Source: Rhodospirillaceae bacterium (lineage in GTDB: Bacteria; Pseudomonadota; Alphaproteobacteria; Rhodospirillales; Magnetospirillaceae). Taken from it: DNA of 14,222 bases. The translations under genes were made by a program, and so were the position numbers. Shown here one piece after another: positions 1 through 6,603 of this stretch (the stretch's first letter is position 1; each line of letters opens with the position of its first letter). Below the pieces are notes generated by a model. It did no database searches, was not told the origin of the DNA, and saw only the letters and a program-made list of their open reading frames with translations. Where the stretch lies: NCBI GenBank assembly GCA_013349735.1, contig DUZC01000021.1:1-14222 (forward strand), written 5' to 3'.

Positions 1-1
1 G

Positions 2-1633
2 CTGCAATTTTTTGCGCTGGCTTCGCCTTTGTTTTTCCAGGTGGTGATGGACAAGGTGCTGGTCAATCGCGCCTTTACCACCCTTGATGTCATCGCCGTC
101 GGTCTGTTGACGGTGATTCTGTTCGAATCCGCTTTGTCGCTGGCGCGCAGCTATCTGTTCGCCCATACCAGCAGCCGCATCGATGTCGAACTGGGGGGGC
201 GGCTGTTTTCCCATATGCTGGCCCTGCCTTTGGCCTATTACCATGCAAGGCGCGTCGGCGATTCGGTGGCGCGGGCGCAAGAGCTGGAAAATATCCGCAA
301 TTTCCTGACCGGCAATGCCATTACCCTGCTGCTGGATCTGGTCTTCGCGGTGCTGTTTGTCGCGGTGATGCTTTATTACAGCCCGACCCTGACCCTGGTG
401 GTGCTGGTCTCGCTGCCCTGTTATTTTCTGCTGTCGTTGCTGGTCACCCCGGTGCTGCGCCGGCGGCTGGACGAAAAATTCCGCCGCCATGCGGAAAATC
501 AGTCCTTTCTGGTCGAAAGCGTCGGGGCCATCGACACCATCAAGGCGATGGCGGTCGAGCCGCAATGGCGCCGCCGCTGGGAAAAATTGCTGGCCGGCTA
601 TGTGGAAAGCGGCTTTGGCACCGCCCTTTTGTCGATGACCGCCAATGCCGGCGTCACTTTGATCAGCAAGCTGGTCACCCTGGGCACCATGTGGCTGGGG
701 GCCAGGCTGGTGATTGACGGCGATCTGACCGTCGGCCAGTTGATCGCCTTCAATATGCTGGCCGGCCAGGTGTCCAGCCCGATGATCCGCCTGGCCCAGC
801 TTTGGACCGAATTCCAGCAGGTCGGGGTGGCGGTGAAAAGGCTGGGCGATATTCTGAATACCCGCACCGAACTGACCGGCGGCAAGAACGCCCTGCCCAA
901 GATCCGGGGCGATATCATCTTCGACCAGCTGCGCTTCCGCTATAATCTGGACCAGCAGCCGGTGCTCAATGATTTCAGCCTGATCATTCCCCAGGGCCAG
1001 GTGGTGGGCATCGTCGGCCGCTCGGGTTCGGGCAAAAGTACCCTGGCCAAGCTGGTTCAGCGTATGTTTCCCCCGGAATCCGGGCGGGTGTTGATCGATG
1101 GCCAGGATCTGGCGCTGATCGATCCCTCGTCGCTGCGCCGCCAGATCGGCGTGGTGCTGCAGGAAAATGTGCTGTTCAACCGGTCCATCCGCGACAATAT
1201 CGCCCTGGCCGATCCCGGCATGCCGTTGGACGAGGTGGTGGCGGCGGCCAAACTGGCCGGGGCGCATGATTTCATCTGCGAATTGCCCGACGCCTATGAC
1301 AGCATGGTCGGAGAACATGGGGTGGGGCTGTCCGGCGGTCAGCGCCAACGCATCGCCATAGCCCGCGCCCTGACCGGCGATCCGCGCATCCTGATTTTCG
1401 ACGAAGCCACCAGCGCGCTGGATTACGAGTCGGAAAAAATCATCCAGGACAATATGCGCCATATCTGCAAGGGCCGCACGGTTCTGATCATCGCGCACCG
1501 CCTGTCCACCTTGCGCGATGCCAACCGCATCATCGTCATCGAGCGCGGGCGCATCGTTGAATCCGGCAGCCAGGCCGAACTTTTGGCCCAGGACGGGCAT
1601 TACGCCAAACTTCACCGCATGCAACAGGGATAA
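2..1633 (+). CDS. Type I secretion ABC exporter, HlyB-type (5' end cut by window)
   Basis: Inner-membrane ATPase/permease that powers one-step export of a protein from cytoplasm to exterior through an HlyD-TolC conduit. The reading frame is open from base 2, so the N-terminus (start codon, any C39-like domain, first membrane helices) lies outside the window; 543 codons remain. The first visible residues, LASPLFFQVVMDKVL, are typical of the HlyB/RTX exporter membrane domain. Membrane segments follow to about residue 285. The nucleotide-binding domain then shows Walker A GRSGSGKST (1016-1042), signature LSGGQ (1328-1342), Walker B ILIFDE (1388-1405) and the H-loop His (1496-1498), all intact. 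The first ATG-like or TTG start inside the window is internal and should not be taken as the true start. The hlyD-type gene begins 5 bases downstream. The family is firm; the secreted substrate is unknown. Confidence 0.95.
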   Translation: MQFFALASPLFFQVVMDKVLVNRAFTTLDVIAVGLLTVILFESALSLARSYLFAHTSSRIDVELGGRLFSHMLALPLAYYHARRVGDSVARAQELENIRNFLTGNAITLLLDLVFAVLFVAVMLYYSPTLTLVVLVSLPCYFLLSLLVTPVLRRRLDEKFRRHAENQSFLVESVGAIDTIKAMAVEPQWRRRWEKLLAGYVESGFGTALLSMTANAGVTLISKLVTLGTMWLGARLVIDGDLTVGQLIAFNMLAGQVSSPMIRLAQLWTEFQQVGVAVKRLGDILNTRTELTGGKNALPKIRGDIIFDQLRFRYNLDQQPVLNDFSLIIPQGQVVGIVGRSGSGKSTLAKLVQRMFPPESGRVLIDGQDLALIDPSSLRRQIGVVLQENVLFNRSIRDNIALADPGMPLDEVVAAAKLAGAHDFICELPDAYDSMVGEHGVGLSGGQRQRIAIARALTGDPRILIFDEATSALDYESEKIIQDNMRHICKGRTVLIIAHRLSTLRDANRIIVIERGRIVESGSQAELLAQDGHYAKLHRMQQG

Positions 1634-1638
1634 GCGCC

Positions 1639-3063
1639 ATGTGGGTCAAACTCTATTGGGGCGGGCTGGCGGATTTCGGGGCGCGCTATCGGCTGATCCT
1701 TGGTCAGGCCTGGGCCGAGCGCCATCGCATGCCGGTCAATCTTTATCGTCGGGGCGAGGCCGACTTTCTGCCGGCGGCCCTGGCCATCCAGGAACGGCCG
1801 CCCTCGCCCTTGCCGCGTCTGACGGCGGCGCTGTTGCTGTCCTTTGCCTGTTTGACCCTGCTTTGGGCGGTCTTCGGACAGATGGATATCGTCGTCATCG
1901 CCCCCGGCAAGCTGGTGCCCGGCGGGCGCAGCAAAAGCATCCAGGCCCTGGACGCCGCCAAGGTGCTGGCCATTCCTGTCCAGGACGGACAAGCGGTGAC
2001 GGCGGGCAGCCTGTTGCTTGAACTGGATGCCGGTCTGGCCCGCGCCGAATGGGCCAGAGCCCATGCCGACTGGCTGGCGGCCGGTCTCCAGGCGGCCCGC
2101 GCCCGCGCCTTGCTTGACGCCCTTGAGGGGGGCGGTCCGCCGGCCATCCAGGCGGGCGCCCTGCCGGACGAGGAACGGGCCCAGGCCGAGCGCCATGTCG
2201 CCGGCCAATGGGCCGAATTGCAGGGAAAATTACGCCAGCTTGACGCCACCATCACCCGCCGGACGGCGGATATCCGGGCAACCTCGGAAGACATCAAGCG
2301 CGCTTCACTGGCCTTGCCGCTTTTGGCCCAGCATCGCCAGGATCTGGCCAGCTTGGCCGCCGACGGCTATGTCGCCCGGCATGATCTGCAGGAAGCCGAG
2401 CGCCGTCTGATCGAAGCCGAGGGCGAGCTGGCCATCGCCCAGGAAAAGCGCAAGGCCGGCCTGGCCGATCTCGAGGAAAGCAAAAAGGAAAGAGAAGTCA
2501 CCCTGTCGTCGACACGGCGCGCCCAGCTCGATCAATTGGCGGAAGCCCGGCAAAAATCCGACGAGGCCGCCCAGGATATGGCCAAGGCCGAGATCAAAAT
2601 CGCCCAGGCCAGGATCCTGGCCCCCATCGATGGCGTGGTCCAGCAATTGGCCCTGCATACGGTGGGCGGCGTGGTCCAGCCCGCCCAGCAATTGATGCTG
2701 ATCGTGCCGAAAGAGGACGGGTTGGAGGTCGAGGCGATGATCGAGAATCGCGATATCGGCTTCGTTGCGCTGGGGCAAAGGGCGGAAATCAAGGTCGAGG
2801 CCTTTCCCTATACCAAGTTCGGCACGGTGCTGGCTCAGGTCAAGACCTTGTCCTCCGACGCCATCAATGACGAAAAAAAGGGACCGCTCTTTTCCGTGCT
2901 GCTGGCCCTGCCCCGGCCGGTTCTGCCGATAGCGGGTCAGGACACCCCCTTGAAGCCGGGCATGGCGGTCGAGGCCGAGATCCGGACCGGCAAGCGCCGG
3001 GTCATCGAATATTTCCTGGCGCCGCTGTTACAGCGCGGCCACGAATCCCTGAGGGAAAGATAA
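1639..3063 (+). CDS. HlyD-family membrane fusion (periplasmic adaptor) protein of a type I secretion system
   Basis: Periplasmic adaptor that links the ABC exporter to the outer membrane channel. The 474 residues show a cytoplasmic N-terminal segment with the LPAALAIQE...PPSPLPR motif common in HlyD proteins, one membrane helix at about 61-80, a lipoyl half-motif at about 88-130, a long Ala/Glu/Lys/Gln-rich helical region at about 135-320 that should form the coiled-coil hairpin, a second lipoyl half (ARILAPIDGVVQQL) and a beta-barrel segment. The C-terminus RRVIEYFLAPLLQRGHESLR is near-diagnostic for HlyD. GGGA lies 9 bases before the ATG and overlaps the end of the exporter gene. The stop codon overlaps the next gene as TAATG, which suggests translational coupling. 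Length and motifs are complete. Confidence 0.95.
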   Translation: MWVKLYWGGLADFGARYRLILGQAWAERHRMPVNLYRRGEADFLPAALAIQERPPSPLPRLTAALLLSFACLTLLWAVFGQMDIVVIAPGKLVPGGRSKSIQALDAAKVLAIPVQDGQAVTAGSLLLELDAGLARAEWARAHADWLAAGLQAARARALLDALEGGGPPAIQAGALPDEERAQAERHVAGQWAELQGKLRQLDATITRRTADIRATSEDIKRASLALPLLAQHRQDLASLAADGYVARHDLQEAERRLIEAEGELAIAQEKRKAGLADLEESKKEREVTLSSTRRAQLDQLAEARQKSDEAAQDMAKAEIKIAQARILAPIDGVVQQLALHTVGGVVQPAQQLMLIVPKEDGLEVEAMIENRDIGFVALGQRAEIKVEAFPYTKFGTVLAQVKTLSSDAINDEKKGPLFSVLLALPRPVLPIAGQDTPLKPGMAVEAEIRTGKRRVIEYFLAPLLQRGHESLRER

Positions 3064-4400
3064 TGACCAATCGCATCGCATGGATCCTGGTCCTCTCTCT
3101 GTGCTATGGGGCCGCCCCGCCGGCCAGGGCGTCGACGCTCTCGGACCTGTTCGCCCTGGCCCAGGCCAATGACCCGGTGATGGCCGCGGCCAGGCATAAA
3201 TTGGGCGAGGAAGAGGAAAGAATTCCTCAGGCCTGGGCCGATTTGCTGCCGGCCCTGGATGCCACGGCGGAAGGATCAAAATCCCTGGCCGATTACAGTT
3301 TCGGCTCGGGTCCGGGGCCCCGTAAGGATCATTCCGGTGATTGGAGCGTAAAACTCAAACAGCCTTTGTTCGATTGGGGCAGCTGGCAGGCGCTGTCGGT
3401 GGCCCGGGCCCAGACCGATGCGGCGCGGATCGATTTCGCCCAGGCCCGACAGGATCTGATCCTGCGCCTTGCCCAGGCCTGTTTTGATCTTGATCTGTCC
3501 CGGGCCGGTCTGGCCGAGATCGATGCGCAGATGAAGGCGGTGGCCGAACAGCAACTGGCGGCCGAACAAGGCTTCGCGCATGGTGCCAAGCCGGTCACCG
3601 ATATCCTGGAGGCGAAAGTCCGGCGCGGACAGCTGCGCGCCGAGCGGGTGACCGTCTTGCAGGAATTGGCCAAGCGCCAGGAGGGGCTGCGAAAAATTCT
3701 GGGGGATACGGCTTTTACCCTGCCGGCCCTGGATCCCGCGCATCTGCCGGAATTGTCGGACAGCGATCCGCCCGAGCGCTGGATCGAAGCGGCGCAAAAG
3801 AGCGGGCTTAAAGTGCTGAGCGCCGGGAAAGCGGTTGAGGCGGCGGCCAGCGCTGTCGAAAAGGCCGATGCCGGCGATTGGCCGCGGGTTGGCCTGAACG
3901 CCTCTTTTGGCGACAGCTATCAGTCCAGCAACAGCAATTCGATGTTCAACAGTCCGACCCGGGCGACCAATAACCGGGAAGTCGGGCTTTCCGTCACTTT
4001 GCCGCTTTATGCCGGCGGCGGCACGCTGTCGCGCCAGCGCGAGGCCCGAGAAACCCAGGCCCGATTGCGGGCCGAGCTGGATTCGACGAGGGGCGACGCG
4101 GCCGAAGAGGCGGCCGTGGCCTTGGCGGCGCTGAAGGAGGGCAAGGCGGCGATGGAGGATATGACCGAAGCGGTCGAGGCCGCCGAGAAATCGGTCGCCG
4201 CCAACCGGGCCGCCGCTTTATTCGGCCAGAAGCCGAGCCATGAGGTGTTTGTCGCCCTGGCCCAGGCCTCGCAGGCACGAAAATCGCGGCTTGGCCTCTA
4301 TCATCTGCTGTTGCTCAACCATCTGAAACTGGTGGCCTCTATCGGTGCGCTGGATGAAATGGTCCTGGCCAGGCTCGATGCGCAACTGGAGCTGAGGTGA
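3063..4400 (+). CDS. TolC-family outer membrane channel protein of a type I secretion system
   Basis: Outer membrane efflux protein expected to form the trimeric exit duct for the ABC/HlyD complex. The 445 residues begin with a signal peptide (hydrophobic WILVLSLCYGAAPP, probable cleavage near ARAS). The two internal repeats of the family are visible: QPLFDWGSWQAL around residue 98 and its counterpart LPLYAGGGTLSRQREA around residue 315, each followed by long Ala/Glu/Arg-rich helices. The start ATG overlaps the hlyD stop by one base (TAATG), with AGGGAA just upstream. It is the last gene of the secretion operon; the following toxin-antitoxin pair is set off by 78 bases with its own palindromes. 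TolC proteins can serve several pumps, but the coupling to HlyB and HlyD argues for a dedicated channel. Confidence 0.92.
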   Translation: MTNRIAWILVLSLCYGAAPPARASTLSDLFALAQANDPVMAAARHKLGEEEERIPQAWADLLPALDATAEGSKSLADYSFGSGPGPRKDHSGDWSVKLKQPLFDWGSWQALSVARAQTDAARIDFAQARQDLILRLAQACFDLDLSRAGLAEIDAQMKAVAEQQLAAEQGFAHGAKPVTDILEAKVRRGQLRAERVTVLQELAKRQEGLRKILGDTAFTLPALDPAHLPELSDSDPPERWIEAAQKSGLKVLSAGKAVEAAASAVEKADAGDWPRVGLNASFGDSYQSSNSNSMFNSPTRATNNREVGLSVTLPLYAGGGTLSRQREARETQARLRAELDSTRGDAAEEAAVALAALKEGKAAMEDMTEAVEAAEKSVAANRAAALFGQKPSHEVFVALAQASQARKSRLGLYHLLLLNHLKLVASIGALDEMVLARLDAQLELR

Positions 4401-4408
4401 AAATCCGG

Positions 4409-4465
4409 AAGGGGTCCTTGAGGGTGGTAAGGAAATGCCTTACTTTGGAGGAAAGGAAAGTCCTT
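4409..4465. promoter_or_regulatory. Candidate operator: three AAGG-CCTT palindromes upstream of the toxin-antitoxin pair
   Basis: Three similar inverted repeats lie between the tolC-type stop and the antitoxin start. They are AAGG-ggt-CCTT (4409-4419), GTAAGG-aaatg-CCTTAC (4427-4443, perfect 6-base arms) and AAGGA-aag-TCCTT (4453-4465). Their centres are about 21 and 24 bases apart. AbrB/MazE-fold antitoxins commonly bind such palindromes in their own promoter, so autoregulation is the natural reading. No convincing -35/-10 pair was identified. The operator role is inference; the palindromes are directly visible. Confidence 0.5.
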
Positions 4466-4478
4466 ATCCTGGTGCAAC

Positions 4479-4694
4479 ATGATCACGAGCAAAATCACAA
4501 GCAAAGCACAGACGACGATACCGCAATCGGTGCGGGCCGCCTTGCGACTGAAAGCGGGTGACGAGATCCTTTATGCCATCGAGGGCGACAAGGTTGTCCT
4601 GACGCGCGCCAGCCGAGAGCCAACCGAAGATCCCTTTGGCACATTCTCGGAATGGGACAGCGAAGCCGATCGGCGGGCTTATGCCGGACTTTGA
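4479..4694 (+). CDS. Antitoxin of a type II toxin-antitoxin system, SpoVT-AbrB/MazE fold
   Basis: Small 71-residue protein predicted to neutralise the adjacent MazF-like toxin and repress the operon. Residues about 3-48 (ITSKITSKAQTTIPQSVR, then LRLKAGDEILYAIEGDKVVL) are the classic swapped-hairpin AbrB DNA-binding domain. The acidic C-terminal part (about 49-71, EPTEDPFGTFSEWDSEADRR) is the usual flexible toxin-binding tail. No other start codon is available upstream before an in-frame stop at 4428, so the ATG at 4479 is accepted even though the bases just before it make a weak ribosome site; the GGAGG at 4447-4451 is too far away. The gene overlaps the toxin start by 14 bases. Confidence 0.85.
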   Translation: MITSKITSKAQTTIPQSVRAALRLKAGDEILYAIEGDKVVLTRASREPTEDPFGTFSEWDSEADRRAYAGL

Positions 4695-5028
4695 AGCCTG
4701 GGACATCGTAAAAGTCCCGTTTCCCTATACCGACCGACCGGTGCGTCAGCGGCGTCCGGCCCTGGTGGTGGGGGCCAACGGCATCCAGCGCGCGCACGGT
4801 CTGCTGTGGGTGCTTATGATCACCAGCGCTGAAAACCGCGGGTGGCCGGGAGATGTGGCGGTGTCGGACCTGGCGATGGCCGGTCTGCCGGTCGACTCGG
4901 TGGTGCGGACGGCGAAGATCGCGACGATCGAAGGCAAGGAGGCCGAGCGCATTGGCCGTTTGCCATCGGGGGATCGAGCCCAGGTGGCGCAAAACCTTCT
5001 CGCCGAGCTGGCGCCGGCGACCAGCTAG
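4681..5028 (+). CDS. PemK/MazF-family toxin (putative mRNA interferase)
   Basis: Predicted sequence-specific endoribonuclease that cleaves mRNA when not held by its antitoxin. From the ATG at 4681 the protein has 115 residues. It starts with the standard MazF beta-barrel opening WDIVKVPFPYTD (7-18), followed by RRPALVV (24-30). Arg25 sits at the usual catalytic position, and the ITS of MITSAEN (46-52) at the second active-site strand, with T48. The later VVRTAKIATI (74-83) is also typical. A longer ORF runs upstream to 4636, but those extra residues read out of frame through the antitoxin and lie before the family's N-terminus, so 4681 is preferred. The start overlaps the antitoxin end, which fits translational coupling. 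No truncation is seen. The exact RNA target is unknown. Confidence 0.88.
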   Translation: MPDFEAWDIVKVPFPYTDRPVRQRRPALVVGANGIQRAHGLLWVLMITSAENRGWPGDVAVSDLAMAGLPVDSVVRTAKIATIEGKEAERIGRLPSGDRAQVAQNLLAELAPATS

Positions 5029-5051
5029 TGCACTGATTCATTCAAAAAGTA

Positions 5052-5077
5052 CAGTAGCACCGGCGTCCCCGCCGGTG
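5052..5077 (+). repeat. REP-like unit A1 (GTAG plus palindrome)
   Basis: GTAG at 5054-5057 is followed after one base by ACCGGCG (5059-5065), a 4-base loop and CGCCGGT (5070-5076), a perfect 7-base stem. It is the first of at least seven related units in the window. A GTAG tetranucleotide 5' of a GC-rich hairpin is the hallmark of REP sequences linked to RAYT (TnpA-REP) transposases. No such transposase lies in this window. Confidence 0.75.
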
Positions 5078-5123
5078 TGAGGTCGGCATAAAACTTCAAT
5101 GATTTCAGCATATTATAGGCGGT

Positions 5124-5149
5124 GGCCGGCAGGGACGCCGGCCCTACTG
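5124..5149 (-). repeat. REP-like unit A2, inverted relative to A1
   Basis: Read on the minus strand this is the same unit: GTAG (CTAC at 5144-5147 on plus), then a perfect 7-base stem GGCCGGC (5124-5130) / GCCGGCC (5137-5143) with a 6-base loop. The preceding GGCGGT (5118-5123) also precedes the minus-oriented units B2 and C2, so the conserved sequence extends beyond the hairpin. Confidence 0.75.
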
Positions 5150-5171
5150 CATTAGGGTAGGCCTTTAAATT

Positions 5172-5197
5172 CAGTAGCGCCGGCCTCTGCGCCGGCG
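5172..5197 (+). repeat. REP-like unit A3
   Basis: GTAG at 5174-5177 is followed directly by CGCCGGC (5178-5184), a 6-base loop and GCCGGCG (5191-5197). The ten bases before it (CCTTTAAATT, 5162-5171) recur before unit B1 at 8054-8063. The unit lies 22 bases from the purD stop codon. Confidence 0.75.
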
Positions 5198-5202
5198 TTT
5201 TT
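5178..5202 (+). terminator. Possible rho-independent terminator formed by REP unit A3, for the toxin-antitoxin operon
   Basis: The perfect 7-base GC stem of unit A3 (5178-5184 with 5191-5197) is followed immediately by TTTTT (5198-5202) on the plus strand. That is the layout of an intrinsic terminator for transcripts coming from the toxin gene, about 150 bases upstream. The minus strand lacks a T-run, so it would not terminate purD. The U-tract is short, and the hairpin belongs to a dispersed repeat, so termination may be a secondary use. Confidence 0.45.
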
Positions 5203-5219
5203 CGGCAGAAGCGGGCAGA

Positions 5220-6494
5220 TTAACCACGAAGCGCCCGCCAGCCGATATCGCGACGGCAAAAACCATCGGGCCAATCCAGACGGTCGACGGCCCGATAGGC
5301 ACGGCTCTGCGCCTGGGCCAGATCGCTGCCGATGGCCGTGATTCCCAACACCCGTCCGCCATTGGCCAGGATGCGCCCGTCTTCACCCGATTTGGTGCCG
5401 GCATGGAAGATGGTGACCCCTTCGATCGCCGCCGCACCGCCCAATCCGCCGATCACCGAACCTTTGCGATAGGCCCCGGGATAGCCCTTGGCGGCCATCA
5501 CCACCACCAAAGCCGGCTGGGGCCGCCAGGCAATCCGGTGTCCGGCCAACTGGGTTTCGCAGGCGGCCAGCATCAATTCGACAATGTCCGAGTCCAGCCG
5601 GGCCATCAGCACCTGACATTCGGGGTCGCCGAAACGGACATTATATTCCAGCAATTTCGGTTCCCCGTCCTTGATCATTACCCCGGCAAACAGCACGCCC
5701 TTATAGGGGCGGCCCTGCTCGGCCATGCCCTTGACCAAGGGCAGGATACAGCGGTCCATGATTTTTTGCGCCACCGCCTCGGTGACGACCGGCGCCGGAG
5801 AATAGGCCCCCATGCCGCCGGTATTGGGTCCCTGATCGCCGTCACCGACCCGCTTGTGATCCTGGGCGGCAGCCAAGGGCAGGGCGGTTTGGCCATCGAC
5901 GATGGCAAAGAAACTGGCTTCCTCGCCTTCCAGAAATTCCTCGATGACGATTTCCTCGCCGGCCGCGCCAAAGGCCTTTTCCGCCATCATCAGATCCACC
6001 GCGGCCAGGGCCTCGTCCAGGCTGGTCGCCACCACCACCCCCTTGCCGGCGGCCAGCCCGTCGGTCTTGACGACGATCGGGGCGCCCTTGGCGCGGATGA
6101 AGTCCTTGGCGGCCTCGGCCTCGGTAAAGCGGCCATAAGCGGCGCTGGGTATGCCGCATTTGGCCACCATATCCTTCATGAACCCCTTCGACCCTTCCAG
6201 AAGGGCGGCATCGGCGCTGGGGCCGAAGGCACGGATACCGACGGCGGCCAAACGGTCGGCGAGACCGGCGACCAGGGGCGCTTCGGGGCCGATCACCACC
6301 AGTTCGACATGCTGGCTCTGGGCGAAGCGGACCAGGGCATCACTCTCTTCGGCGGCGATGGGCACCAGTTCGGCCAGTTGGCCGATGCCGGGATTGCCGG
6401 GTGCCGCCAGCAGGTGGCTGCACAGGGGGGAACGGCGAATCGCCCAGCACAGGGCATGCTCGCGGCCGCCCGATCCTACCACCAGGATTTTCAT
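5220..6494 (-). CDS. purD: Phosphoribosylamine-glycine ligase (GAR synthetase)
   Basis: Cytosolic ATP-grasp enzyme that joins glycine to 5-phosphoribosylamine in the second step of de novo purine synthesis. The 424-residue protein starts with MKILVVGSGGREHALCW, the PurD N-domain signature. It continues with GPEAPL, the ATP-binding VVKTDGLAAGKGVVVA, the DHKRVGDGDQGPNTGGMGAY block and the GARS signature RFGDPECQVL. Length and motifs match a complete bacterial PurD. GAGGAA lies 6-11 bases before the ATG on the minus strand and supports this start. It is divergent from xseA across a 109-base gap and convergent with the toxin gene, with a REP cluster between. A long plus-strand ORF over it is an antisense shadow. 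Confidence 0.97.
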   Translation of the reverse strand: MKILVVGSGGREHALCWAIRRSPLCSHLLAAPGNPGIGQLAELVPIAAEESDALVRFAQSQHVELVVIGPEAPLVAGLADRLAAVGIRAFGPSADAALLEGSKGFMKDMVAKCGIPSAAYGRFTEAEAAKDFIRAKGAPIVVKTDGLAAGKGVVVATSLDEALAAVDLMMAEKAFGAAGEEIVIEEFLEGEEASFFAIVDGQTALPLAAAQDHKRVGDGDQGPNTGGMGAYSPAPVVTEAVAQKIMDRCILPLVKGMAEQGRPYKGVLFAGVMIKDGEPKLLEYNVRFGDPECQVLMARLDSDIVELMLAACETQLAGHRIAWRPQPALVVVMAAKGYPGAYRKGSVIGGLGGAAAIEGVTIFHAGTKSGEDGRILANGGRVLGITAIGSDLAQAQSRAYRAVDRLDWPDGFCRRDIGWRALRG

Positions 6495-6603
6495 GCTTGT
6501 TCCTCGCTGTCATTGCCAAAAGCGGGGCTGTTGTACCACAAAACCATCCGCTGCAAATCTCTGTCGGCTTGCCGCCAAGCGGGCAGGACTCTATTCTTGG
6601 CCG

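Noticed and set aside
4636..4680. Longer N-terminus for the MazF-like toxin
   Set aside because: The extra 15 residues overlap the antitoxin coding sequence and lie outside the family's N-terminus. The ATG at 4681 gives the normal start.
5052..5197. CRISPR array
   Set aside because: The units alternate in orientation, are separated by unequal spacers and vary in sequence, so they fit REP-like repeats and not a CRISPR.
6151..6603. N-terminal extension of xseA by 151 codons
   Set aside because: The extension is antisense to purD and then intergenic. The XseA OB fold starts right after the ATG at 6604.
6495..6603. Promoter pair in the purD-xseA divergent gap
   Set aside because: TTGTAC at 6531 resembles a -35 box, but no acceptable -10 box lies at normal spacing and nothing was clear on the other strand. 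A promoter must exist here but I could not place it.
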